NCBI GenBank assembly: GCA_024235395.1
Contig: JACKMK010000004.1
Coordinates: 620,001 to 684,000 of the forward strand
Length of the DNA stretch: 64,000 bases
Direction: 5' to 3'
Origin: Chromatiaceae bacterium
GTDB taxonomy: Bacteria > Pseudomonadota > Gammaproteobacteria > Chromatiales > Chromatiaceae
The translations under genes were made by a program, and so were the position numbers. The notes below the pieces were generated by a model. That model saw only the letters and a program-made list of their open reading frames with translations. It was not told where the DNA came from and did no database searches. Positions 56,770 through 64,000 of the stretch are shown in pieces (within the stretch, counting starts at the first letter, position 1; each line of letters begins with the position of its first letter).

Positions 56770-58286
56770 GCCTGGCATCGATCGAGGCGCTGACCGGCAC
56801 ACCGGCACTCGATACCGACGTCTGTATCGTCGGTGCCGGTCCAGCTGGCATCGCATTGGCTTTGCGACTGGATGCGCTTCAGATTCGCTCCGTCGTCCTC
56901 GAAAGTGGCCGAGCAGACGATGATTCAGACACTCAGGCACTGTATCGTACCGATACCGACGGTATCCCCTATTCGGGTGAGCTTACGCGTCGCAGGCGAT
57001 TCGGCGGCTCGAGCAATTGCTGGGCAGGCTGGTGCCGACCGCTCGACCCTCAGGATTTCACAGCGCGCGCACACATACCACACAGCGGGTGGCCATTCGA
57101 CTTTGCAGAGTATCTCGAATATCTGGATGCTGCCTCTACCCTATGCGAACTTGGTGAGCCGCGATTTGACCTCGGTTACTGGCGTTCACGTCTGGAGAAA
57201 CCGTGGGATGAGCAACCGGATATCGTTGACGAACAGTTGCGCAGCGGTGTCTTTCAACATAGCCCGCCGACCCGGTTCGCCTCAAGATACCGCGCGGAAC
57301 TCGAGCGGTCATCCCACAGCGTCGTGGTGCTTGGTGCCAATGTCACGCGTGCGCATCTAGCCGGCCGCCAAGCCGTTCACCTGATAGCGCGCAACCTCCA
57401 GGGCGCACAACTGGAGGTCCGCGCACGGTATTTTGTTCTGGCGTGCGGCGGCATCGAGAACGCTCGGCTCCTGCTCAGTTTGAACGGTACCGATCGGCCT
57501 GCCCTGGGCAATGAGTACGACCAGGTTGGACGACACTTCACCGACCATCTGATATTTCACCGGCAACTCGATGTGTTCCCCACCGGCTCGGCGATCAAGG
57601 CCTACGTCGATATGCTTCCGACGCAGCACCCGGATCGACCGCACGCAGTCACACCGTGGCTGGGCATGACGACGCGCATCCAGGAAGCGGAGAGGCTCTC
57701 GAATACCACGCTACGATTCGATCGCCCACAACCTTTGAGCGACGACGAGGTAGACACAAGAACCGTGTGGAACGGCCTTGCTTCGAGTCAGCAACGTGAG
57801 TCTGATGGCTCGTCCATTCCAGAAAGAATGACTGCTGTTTTCATCTCGGAGATCCTGCCCAATCCTGATAGCCGAGTAACGCTCGCTGAAGAAAGCGACG
57901 CCCTGGGTATGCCGCGGGCGCGAATCACGTGGCGGATTTCACCAGCCGATATCGACTCCATACGTCGATCGGCCGAGCGGATTGGCCGGACACTTTGGCG
58001 TCTCGGACTGGCGCGACCCGGCCCGGTTCGTGTCCCTGACCCCGATACATTGGACAATCGATCTTTCTGGATCGGCAACCACCACTACGGGACGACCCGA
58101 ATGTCCGACAATCCGCGACACGGTGTCGTCGACAAAAATGGCCGTGTGCATAGCCTTGACAATCTCTACGTCACTGGCCGTTCCATTTTCCCCACTACGG
58201 GAGCCGCAACGCCCACCCTTAGCATCGTGATGCTGGCTTTGCGACTGGCCAACCATCTCGAGCAGCGATTCAAAGTTGAGCACTAG
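56766..58286 (+). CDS. GMC-family FAD oxidoreductase
   Basis: 506 residues from ATG 56766. Dinucleotide-binding TDVCIVGAGPAGIALALRL; FAD region RRRRFGGSSNCWAGWCRPLD; C-terminal GMC block NHHYGTTRMSDNPRHGVVD ... YVTGRSIFPTTGAATPTLSI. The active-site His lies in NHHYGTTRM, but the usual Asn/His of the GANPTLT motif is Thr here (AATPT), an unusual substitution. Oxidises an alcohol group, presumably of a sugar or lipid carrier; no cytochrome subunit is adjacent. Tightly coupled to the Tat protein upstream. Confidence 0.85.
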   Translation: MSLASIEALTGTPALDTDVCIVGAGPAGIALALRLDALQIRSVVLESGRADDDSDTQALYRTDTDGIPYSGELTRRRRFGGSSNCWAGWCRPLDPQDFTARAHIPHSGWPFDFAEYLEYLDAASTLCELGEPRFDLGYWRSRLEKPWDEQPDIVDEQLRSGVFQHSPPTRFASRYRAELERSSHSVVVLGANVTRAHLAGRQAVHLIARNLQGAQLEVRARYFVLACGGIENARLLLSLNGTDRPALGNEYDQVGRHFTDHLIFHRQLDVFPTGSAIKAYVDMLPTQHPDRPHAVTPWLGMTTRIQEAERLSNTTLRFDRPQPLSDDEVDTRTVWNGLASSQQRESDGSSIPERMTAVFISEILPNPDSRVTLAEESDALGMPRARITWRISPADIDSIRRSAERIGRTLWRLGLARPGPVRVPDPDTLDNRSFWIGNHHYGTTRMSDNPRHGVVDKNGRVHSLDNLYVTGRSIFPTTGAATPTLSIVMLALRLANHLEQRFKVEH

Positions 58287-58298
58287 AGGAAAAGTGCG

Positions 58299-58823
58299 AT
58301 GCAATCCGAACAGGAACTTGATGCCTGGCACGAAAAGCAGGACCCTTGGAATTACGAAAGCACGCCGGACGACCAGATTCGGAAGTCAATGCTGCTCAAT
58401 GAGCTGCCTGCCAGACAGTATGATCGCGTATTGGATATTGGATGCGGACAAGGTTACGTCACGCGCGACCTGCCGGGCCGATCCGTCATGGGCGTAGACA
58501 TTTCTGGCGAAGCAATCGACAAAGCGCAAGCAGTGGCAAATGAACGGGTCAGTTTTCTTCGTGCCTCGCTGTTTGAACTGCCGAAAAAAGTTTCTGGCCC
58601 GTTCGACCTGATCGTCATAACCGGAGTCCTCTATCCACAATATATCGGCAATGCGGCCACCCTCGTCTATGGCATTGCGGACGACCTCCTCGCTTCTGAT
58701 GGTGTTCTGGCATCCGTACACATCGATGCCCGCTACCGGGCTCGATTCCCCTATCTCATGCTGAAGGAGCTTTTTTATCCGTATCGTGAATATACCCATC
58801 GCCTGGAGATATACATCAAGTGA
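58299..58823 (+). CDS. Class I SAM-dependent methyltransferase (NodS-like)
   Basis: 174 residues. SAM motif I YDRVLDIGCGQGYVTRDLPG, motif II MGVDISGEAIDKAQ, and FDLIVITGVLYPQY. The short form and start WHEKQDPWNYESTPDDQIRK match NodS-type methyltransferases that act on the nitrogen of a deacetylated amino sugar; here a deacetylase-like domain is encoded directly downstream with a 4-bp overlap. The target is inferred. Confidence 0.85.
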   Translation: MQSEQELDAWHEKQDPWNYESTPDDQIRKSMLLNELPARQYDRVLDIGCGQGYVTRDLPGRSVMGVDISGEAIDKAQAVANERVSFLRASLFELPKKVSGPFDLIVITGVLYPQYIGNAATLVYGIADDLLASDGVLASVHIDARYRARFPYLMLKELFYPYREYTHRLEIYIK

Positions 58824-60307
58824 TTTTGATGTATCACAAAGTGGCTCCGGACTCGCCGACGATGTGGTGGGTGGATGTCGATAACTTTTACCAGCAGTTA
58901 CATGCGCTGCGGGATAGGCATGTTGTTTATCTAGACGATTACGATCCGACAAACCCGGACCACGTGGTCATCACGTTCGACGGTGTTTATAGGAACATCC
59001 ACGAGTTTGCTGCCCCACTACTGCAGCGATTTGGGTTTCCGTTCGAGCTTTTCATCTCTGGACAGCACATCGGGGCCAGCAACGACTTTGACAGCATCGA
59101 ACCGAAAGCCGAGTTTGCGGGGTTGGAAGAGCTCGCATCGATGGTCGCCATGGGCGGGCGGCTGCAATGGCACAGCCACAGCCACATCAATCTGAAAGGT
59201 GTTCGAGACCCGGAGGCAATCGCGAGTGAATTGGATGTCGCAGACGATCTGCGTCAATTGGATCCGTCCGGATTCCGTTGGTTTGCCTACCCGCATGGCG
59301 ACTTCGATAGCGATCTCAAAGAGGCCGTAAAAAATCGCTTTGTCGGCGCCCTGTCCTGCAACCAGGGCACCGATACCGATCGATATGCATTGAACCGTGA
59401 GACTGCAACGAACGAATTGCGACTGCGCAAGCAATCGGTGTCTGTCGTTATTGCATCATACAATTACGGAGCTTACCTGGTCGAAGCGATTGAATCGGTG
59501 CTTCGCCAGACGGTCCCGCCGGACGAGATTCTGATAAGCGACGATCATTCAACCGATGACACATGGATGATTGCTCAGGATTTTGCACGCAGATATCCCG
59601 ACTTGATCCGTGTAAATAGAAACGAGGAGAACCTCGGCATCATCAATCATTTCAACAAAGCGATCCGACTGACGCACGGCGACTATGTCTGCATTCTCGG
59701 AGCAGACAATCGGTTTCGCAGCGACTTTCTCGAGCGTACTTCGGCTTTGCTCGGTACCGACCCGAACATGTCGGTCGCATACACCGACGTTGCACTCTTT
59801 GGACCACGAGCCGATCAGGTTGCTGCCGATCAGATAAAGCTTTGGCCTGGAAGAAAGGTCGCGAACAAGTTTTGGATCATCCAGTACCCTGAATTCGACG
59901 AAGCCGCGCGTCACCTGCTAAAGGAGCGAAATTTTATTCATGGCTCGTCGCTCTTCCGGCGCGCTGCATTTGAAGCAGTCGGTGGTTACCAGGATGCAAA
60001 GCCGTTGCCCGAGGACTACAACCTGTTTCGTCGCTTCATCGATGCTGGATGGAGCGCAGGCCACCTTGCTCTCCCACTGCTTGAATACCGTCAGCACTCT
60101 CGCGATCAAGCCAACATCCAGGCGAACTCGGAAGCTTTGATGCATCACTATCGGGAAGGGATTCGGCAGTATCAGGAACAATTAGCAACACTGCGGAACT
60201 ATATCGAGCAGACCCACGCCTCGGTGGCGTGGAAAATCGCCGCACCCGTACGCGTATTCGAACATTTTGTGCGACGGCGGCTGGACAAGTGGAAAAAGCA
60301 AGTCTGA
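58820..60307 (+). CDS. Polysaccharide deacetylase-like / GT2 fusion
   Basis: 495 residues from GTG 58820 overlapping the methyltransferase stop. N-terminal CE4-like domain (about 1-190): MYHKVAP, VVITFDGVYRN where the normal TFDDG second aspartate (metal ligand) is replaced by Gly55, then WHSHSHINL and FAYPHGDFD. C-terminal GT2 domain (about 208-450): VSVVIASYNYGAYLVEAIES, EILISDDHSTDDTWMIAQDF, ILGADNRF. The tail is basic. Loss of one metal ligand suggests an inactive or altered deacetylase. Confidence 0.85.
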   Translation: MILMYHKVAPDSPTMWWVDVDNFYQQLHALRDRHVVYLDDYDPTNPDHVVITFDGVYRNIHEFAAPLLQRFGFPFELFISGQHIGASNDFDSIEPKAEFAGLEELASMVAMGGRLQWHSHSHINLKGVRDPEAIASELDVADDLRQLDPSGFRWFAYPHGDFDSDLKEAVKNRFVGALSCNQGTDTDRYALNRETATNELRLRKQSVSVVIASYNYGAYLVEAIESVLRQTVPPDEILISDDHSTDDTWMIAQDFARRYPDLIRVNRNEENLGIINHFNKAIRLTHGDYVCILGADNRFRSDFLERTSALLGTDPNMSVAYTDVALFGPRADQVAADQIKLWPGRKVANKFWIIQYPEFDEAARHLLKERNFIHGSSLFRRAAFEAVGGYQDAKPLPEDYNLFRRFIDAGWSAGHLALPLLEYRQHSRDQANIQANSEALMHHYREGIRQYQEQLATLRNYIEQTHASVAWKIAAPVRVFEHFVRRRLDKWKKQV

Positions 60308-60421
60308 ATGCGTATGCGCACTCGTAGTTCTTCGCGCGAATTGCGCGCTCCTTGACGGGTCAAACCCGTGACGATCCTCGGCGCTCTGCGTTAAACAATC
60401 CCCATATCTGGATATCAATCG

Positions 60422-62377
60422 ATGCAAACACCATCCAATCGCAGTTCTGCAGCCGCTTCTTTTGTTACCTATGGACTTCTGCTGATTTTGGTTGGGGCGA
60501 CGATTTTCGTTTATGCCCGCGGTCTACATGGCCCGTTCCTGCTCGATGACAGCATTCACATCACGCAGAACCGCTGGGTGAAAATCGATTCGTTGTCCTG
60601 GTCCAACCTCAGCCGCGCCTGGGATTCGTCGTTCAGTGCTTTCCCGTCCAACCGACCCCTGGCCCAAGTCAGCTTTGGTATCAACCATGCGCTTGCCGGT
60701 CTGGACAGCTGGTCGTTCAAAGCCACCAATCTCGCGATCCACCTGATTTGCGGTGTTGTTGTGTTCCTTTTGGCCAAGCTTGTGTTTCGCACACTGTACG
60801 GACCCGATGCGGACCGCCGCACCGCCCACCTGTTCGCACTCGTCGCGGCGGCATTCTGGTTGCTACACCCACTGCACGTGAGCACCGTTCTGTACACGGT
60901 GCAGCGAATGACGCAGATCTCGACGCTGTTCGAGCTAGCCGGGTTGACCAGTTACATCTATGGAAGGATCCGACTTTCCGAAGGCCGGCCCGGCGCGGCA
61001 TGGGTCATTGCAGCAGCCCCGTTGGCCATGGTCGGATTCCTTGCCAAAGAGAGTGCTGGGCTGTTCCCGTTGTTGCTGCTGGCAGCCGAGTTCACACTGT
61101 TAAATCGGCTTCCGTTATCCCCGAGCCGCACGTTCGTCAGATCGATCCAGGTCTTGTACGTTGCGCTACCGATCGTTGCCGCGGTTGTTTACTTCATCCT
61201 GCACCCTGGGTATTTCAACCATGACGGACGTCCTTTCACGCTCGACGAGCGCCTGATGACCCAGGCGCGCGTCCTTTGGCTGTACTTAAAATGGCTGTTC
61301 GTGCCGGACATTTCTGCCTATGGCCTGTTTCACGATGATATCGCCAAGTCGACGGGGCTGATCGAACCACCTTTCACGATACTCGCCATAGTCGGACTCA
61401 TCGGGTTGACGATCGGGGCGATCGTCGCCCGAACAAGGTGGCCAGTATTCGCCTTTGCAGTCCTGTTCTTCCTCGCCAGCCATTCGCTGGAGTCGTCAGC
61501 TTTTCCACTCGAGATGGTATTCGAACACCGCAACTACCTCGCCAGCGTTGGACCAATCCTGTTTCTGACGCATCTCATCATGGTCGGCGCGCAGCATTTT
61601 CGATTGGCAAGAGCGGCGTTGATCCTGGGGTTGCTTTTATTGCTCACCTATTCATTTGTTACTTATTTGCGGACGCTGCACTGGTCAAGTATCGAAGAGT
61701 TCGCCATCACCGCAGCCGAGAATCATCCACGCTCGCCGCGAGCCAACTTCTTCGCAGCGCAGGTGATGATCAACGCCATATCCAGAAACCCACAGCTCGG
61801 TGGAACACTTGGCGACACTACAAGAACCCTGTTGCAAAACGGCTTGGCAGCTGATCCAGAGTGTATCAACTGTCTATTCGGCATGATGGTACTGGACCAG
61901 TATTTGGACCGCGTACCGGATAGTGAGACGATTGAGCGCGTGCGGTTCGCATTACGTAATGGTCTAGTCGGTCCCACCAAAGTCTCGGTCAGCCAGTTCA
62001 GTTTTCTGGTCAAATGGCAGCGCTCCAACGGGGTCAAGCTCTCCGGTGACGACCTCGAGTCGCTTTTCGAAGCGGCGCTCGCCAATCCGGGCTGGAACCC
62101 GACCGGCAGGGCGGGCATCGAAGCGGCCTATCGCGAATACTACGAGTTCGTGGTTCGGGATCTGGAGCTGGCACTACCCCACGCAAAAGCCGCAACCGAT
62201 GCCTGGCCGGAACAGTGGAGTTATCATGTCAAGCTAGCTGATATCCTGCGCAGGCTGGGCCGGACGGAAGAGGCCTTGGCAGCACTGGAAAAAGCACAAA
62301 AAACGGCCAGCAATGCAGACCAGACGCAGCAGACCGCCACCGCGATCGCTGAACTGATGCGCGATTCACGGAATTGA
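60422..62377 (+). CDS. Polytopic membrane protein with TPR tail (TMTC/PMT-like)
   Basis: 651 residues. About ten membrane helices in the first 420 residues; the first periplasmic loop has FLLDDSIHITQNRW, the acidic DD motif expected of GT-C glycosyltransferases, and HPLHVSTVLYTVQRMTQIST follows a helix. The C-terminal 230 residues are helical with TPR-like repeats (LADILRRLGRTEEALAALEK). The architecture resembles bacterial relatives of TMTC/protein O-mannosyltransferases, so lipid-linked sugar transfer at the outer face is likely. The ATG follows 114 bp of non-coding DNA. Confidence 0.75.
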   Translation: MQTPSNRSSAAASFVTYGLLLILVGATIFVYARGLHGPFLLDDSIHITQNRWVKIDSLSWSNLSRAWDSSFSAFPSNRPLAQVSFGINHALAGLDSWSFKATNLAIHLICGVVVFLLAKLVFRTLYGPDADRRTAHLFALVAAAFWLLHPLHVSTVLYTVQRMTQISTLFELAGLTSYIYGRIRLSEGRPGAAWVIAAAPLAMVGFLAKESAGLFPLLLLAAEFTLLNRLPLSPSRTFVRSIQVLYVALPIVAAVVYFILHPGYFNHDGRPFTLDERLMTQARVLWLYLKWLFVPDISAYGLFHDDIAKSTGLIEPPFTILAIVGLIGLTIGAIVARTRWPVFAFAVLFFLASHSLESSAFPLEMVFEHRNYLASVGPILFLTHLIMVGAQHFRLARAALILGLLLLLTYSFVTYLRTLHWSSIEEFAITAAENHPRSPRANFFAAQVMINAISRNPQLGGTLGDTTRTLLQNGLAADPECINCLFGMMVLDQYLDRVPDSETIERVRFALRNGLVGPTKVSVSQFSFLVKWQRSNGVKLSGDDLESLFEAALANPGWNPTGRAGIEAAYREYYEFVVRDLELALPHAKAATDAWPEQWSYHVKLADILRRLGRTEEALAALEKAQKTASNADQTQQTATAIAELMRDSRN

Positions 62378-62390
62378 AACGAGTAATCGA

Positions 62391-63266
62391 GTGGTGCAGC
62401 AAGACATCGAACTGAGCATCATCCTGCCGGCGCTGAACGAGGCACGCAGCCTGGAGACGCTCCTGCCCGAGTTACGCCAGGCGTTCCCTGAGGCGGAGAT
62501 CATCGTTGTCGATGACGGCTCGGATGACCACACGACCGCTACGTGCAGCCGATTCGAATGCCGTGTGGTCAGCAATCCCTACCGGATGGGAAATGGTGCG
62601 GCGATCAAGCGCGGCGCACGGGCGGCAAACGGCCGAAATCTGGCGATGATCGATGCCGATGGCCAGCACACGGCCGCTCACCTGGTCCGCCTGTGGCGGC
62701 GATTCAAGTCCGCCGACCTGGATATGGTCGTCGGCGCCCGGCGGGCGGCCGATCATGCGAGTGGTTTTCGCCGCCTGGGCAATTTCACGTTCAACCGGTT
62801 GGCAAGCTGGATGACCGGGCAGCGGATCCTCGACCTGACCAGCGGACTCCGCATCTGCCGCGCCCATCGTTTCCGCGAGTTCCTGCATCTCCTGCCGAAT
62901 GGATTTTCGTACCCCACGACCAGCACGATGGCATTCTTCCGGTCCGGCTACACGGTCGCGTACGAACCGATCGATGTGCAGCGACGCGAGGGGCGAAGTC
63001 ACCTCAAGATCTGGCGCGAAGGTGTACGCTTCCTGGTCATCATTTTCAAGATCGGGGCGCTGTACTCACCACTCAAACTGTTCCTGCCGGTGAGCATCTT
63101 TCTGTTTACCGGTGCGACGGCGCTGTACGCATACACCTATTTCGACCAGGGCCGCTTCACCAACATGAGCGCGCTGCTGTACATGACCGGGCTGCTGACG
63201 TTCCTGATCGGCATTGTCTCCGAGCAGATCACCAATCTCATGTTCGCGCGCCGCGAACGCGAATAG
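62391..63266 (+). CDS. Membrane-anchored GT2 (dolichol-phosphate-mannose-synthase-like)
   Basis: 291 residues from GTG 62391. LSIILPALNEARSLETLLPE, EIIVVDDGSDDHTTATC, NGAAIKRGARAANGRNLAMI and DADGQHTAAHLVRL, followed by DLTSGLRICRAH. Two C-terminal helices (LFLPVSIFLFTGATALYAY and LLTFLIGIVSEQITNLMFA). Typically makes polyprenyl-phosphate sugar, which would feed the GT-C-like protein encoded 13 bp upstream. Confidence 0.9.
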   Translation: MVQQDIELSIILPALNEARSLETLLPELRQAFPEAEIIVVDDGSDDHTTATCSRFECRVVSNPYRMGNGAAIKRGARAANGRNLAMIDADGQHTAAHLVRLWRRFKSADLDMVVGARRAADHASGFRRLGNFTFNRLASWMTGQRILDLTSGLRICRAHRFREFLHLLPNGFSYPTTSTMAFFRSGYTVAYEPIDVQRREGRSHLKIWREGVRFLVIIFKIGALYSPLKLFLPVSIFLFTGATALYAYTYFDQGRFTNMSALLYMTGLLTFLIGIVSEQITNLMFARRERE

Positions 63267-63295
63267 CGCTTACCTGCTCCAGGTCTCCGGGCCGT

Positions 63296-64000
63296 TCATT
63301 CCAGCCAGGCATTTGCCGCCCGCACGTCTTGCGCATCCAGCGTCCCCGCGGCCTGGCGCAGCGACAGCATGTTCAGGATGTAGTCGTAACGCGACAATGC
63401 CAGGTCGCGCCTGGCACGGAACAGTTCCCGCTGGCTGTTGAGCACATCGACCAGGGTACGGGTGCCGACCTCGAAGCCCGCCTCGGTGGCCTCCAGCGCG
63501 CTCTTCGCCGACACCTCGGTGGCCTCCAGCGCACGCACGCGGCTGATGCTGGCAAGCACGCCGCGGTATGCGTTGCGGACCTGGGTCTGGATCGCCCGGC
63601 GTCGCTGTTCCAGCACCTCCTGCGCCGCCTCGTAGCGGTAACGTGCCTGACGCGTCGCCGCAGCGACCCCGCCACCGGTATACAGCGGCATGCTCAGCTG
63701 CAGACCGACCAGGGCGTCGTTGACGTCGGTACCGTTGTTGGCACCCGTGCGCGCCATGGTGTATGAGCCGACCAGATCCAGCGCGGGCGAATCCCCGGCA
63801 TCCTGCCGCTCGATCTCCTTCTTGGCGATCTCGGCGTCGTACTGGGCGGAGATGATCCCCGGGTTGTTCTTCAGCGCCATCGCCGTCCATTCGTCGAGGC
63901 TGCCGGGGTCCGGTTCCTTGAGCTCCACCCCCTTCTGAAGCAGCGCCAGCGTGCCCGTGGGCACACCGGTGATCTCGGAAAGCGACTCGATCGCGTCGTC
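63296..64000 (-). CDS. TolC-family outer-membrane efflux protein (partial, N-terminus beyond window)
   Basis: The last 234 residues of an outer-membrane channel; the frame is open to the window edge. Repeat-domain features: LQLSMPLYTGGGVAAATRQA (the strand-turn typical of TolC), long helices with AYRGVLASISRVRALEATEV, and TRTLVDVLNSQRELFRARRD near the end. A TolC-type trimer channel for type I secretion or RND/ABC pumps. Convergent with the last glycan gene, 29 bp apart. Confidence 0.92.
   Translation of the reverse strand, partial: DDAIESLSEITGVPTGTLALLQKGVELKEPDPGSLDEWTAMALKNNPGIISAQYDAEIAKKEIERQDAGDSPALDLVGSYTMARTGANNGTDVNDALVGLQLSMPLYTGGGVAAATRQARYRYEAAQEVLEQRRRAIQTQVRNAYRGVLASISRVRALEATEVSAKSALEATEAGFEVGTRTLVDVLNSQRELFRARRDLALSRYDYILNMLSLRQAAGTLDAQDVRAANAWLE

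Overview
The window is high-GC Gammaproteobacterial chromosome. The best evidence is the long minus-strand run leuC-(small lipoprotein)-leuD-leuB-asd-fimV-truA-trpF-trpB-trpA-accD-folC-dedD-cvpA-purF-metZ (about 38.7 kb down to 20.9 kb). This order closely follows the Pseudomonas-type housekeeping block. The fimV gene, the two-module AcnB, the Acs with its regulatory lysine at position 609, and the use of MetZ (direct sulfhydrylation) all fit. I cannot name the genus; an environmental, possibly sulfur-oxidising or Chromatiales-like lineage is plausible but is inference.

Layout. 1-5.6 kb: acnB (cut by the window edge), a divergent LysR regulator, then acs with a strong terminator. 5.7-9.8 kb: a small AT-richer island. 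An unknown membrane-anchored protein gene is split by an IS3-family element (6327-7560). Next come the remains of an IS30-type transposase and a second, intact IS3-family element (8247-9447, 4-bp target duplication AGTA, canonical A_AAA_AAG frameshift site). 9.8-15.4 kb: a small lipoprotein, a BNR/Asp-box beta-propeller paired with a ubiquitin-like MoaD/ThiS protein, a PNPOx-like pair (one fused to GAF), a monohaem cytochrome c and a PhzF-family isomerase. 15.4-20.7 kb: a TonB system (exbB-exbD-tonB) with its dedicated outer-membrane receptor, a DUF2946-like protein and a secreted Gly/Pro-rich repeat protein.

20.9-38.7 kb is the housekeeping block. metZ is preceded by a promoter, a SAM-II aptamer and an intrinsic terminator arranged as a transcriptional riboswitch. 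An entericidin-like lipoprotein gene sits between leuC and leuD, and a LysR gene diverges from leuC. 39.7-47.8 kb: an MFS transporter-MFP-RND pump-LssY_C lipoprotein operon, downstream of aroC, whose leader can form mutually exclusive hairpins.

47.9-63.3 kb is a surface-glycan locus: three stand-alone glycosyltransferases, an epimerase, two methyltransferases, a Wzm/Wzt ABC exporter, a Tat-signal small protein coupled to a GMC oxidoreductase, two fusion glycosyltransferases (GT-B+GT25-like on the minus strand; deacetylase-like+GT2), and a polytopic TPR membrane protein. Genes in the core of this locus overlap by 4-11 bp, so it is probably one export and modification pathway. The window ends inside a TolC-family outer-membrane protein gene.

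No rRNA, tRNA or CRISPR array was seen. The candidates I consider least described are the BNR/MoaD pair, the Tat-small-subunit/GMC pair inside the glycan exporter operon, and the pump operon carrying an LssY_C lipoprotein.
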